NCBI GenBank assembly: GCA_001828295.1
Contig: MHYI01000069.1
Span: forward strand, 1 to 5,388
Length of the DNA: 5,388 nucleotides
Source of the DNA: Planctomycetes bacterium RBG_16_41_13
GTDB taxonomy: Bacteria; Planctomycetota; Brocadiia; Brocadiales; Brocadiaceae
Reading direction: 5' to 3'
Part shown: piece by piece, positions 5,362-5,388 of the stretch
Layout of the letters: every line of letters begins with the position of its first letter
Numbering within the stretch: the first letter of the stretch is position 1
Notes under the pieces: generated by a model
What the model was told of the DNA's origin: nothing
The model's input: the letters and a program-made list of their open reading frames with translations, nothing else
The model's database searches: none
Made by a program: the position numbers and the translations under genes

Positions 5362-5388
5362 AGTAATTCATTGCAATTGCTTCGTTAC

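Overview
The window carries five protein genes of central carbon and nucleoside metabolism in two divergent groups. Overall it looks like an ordinary chromosomal metabolic region of an anaerobic bacterium, with no mobile element, CRISPR array or tRNA/rRNA gene visible. A ferredoxin-dependent 2-oxoacid oxidoreductase subunit beside a Re-type citrate synthase points to a strict anaerobe. This combination, the moderate base composition and the use of TTG/GTG starts would fit an anammox planctomycete (Candidatus Brocadiales, e.g. Kuenenia or Brocadia), but a sulfate reducer or related anaerobe is not excluded. The taxonomic guess is inference only.

Layout. Minus strand, leaving the window at position 1: a fused gamma+delta subunit of a pyruvate/2-oxoacid:ferredoxin oxidoreductase (370-1284), followed with a 7-nt overlap by the first 125 codons of an MTAP/PNP-family nucleoside phosphorylase (1-376) that starts with TTG. 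A 292-bp divergent intergenic region (1285-1576) holds a good sigma70-type promoter for each direction and several palindromes. Plus strand: a Re-citrate synthase of the DRE-TIM metallolyase family (1577-2953), a 349-bp noncoding gap with a heptanucleotide tandem repeat, then sucC (3303-4481, TTG start) and sucD (4462-5343, GTG start), which overlap by 20 nt. The last 45 bases hold only one arm of a hairpin.

How the genes fit together. The oxidoreductase interconverts acetyl-CoA + CO2 and pyruvate with ferredoxin. The Re-citrate synthase condenses acetyl-CoA with oxaloacetate. Succinyl-CoA synthetase interconverts succinyl-CoA and succinate with nucleotide. The neighbourhood is therefore a carbon-entry plus TCA-branch module. 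The phosphorylase is the outlier: it is translationally coupled to the oxidoreductase subunit, and the catalytic alpha and beta subunits of that enzyme are not in the window. The points most worth a second look are the citrate synthase identity (easily misannotated as isopropylmalate/homocitrate synthase), the coupling and unusual motifs of the phosphorylase, an A8 slippery run that would put ribosomes into the phosphorylase frame, and the palindromes over both divergent promoters.
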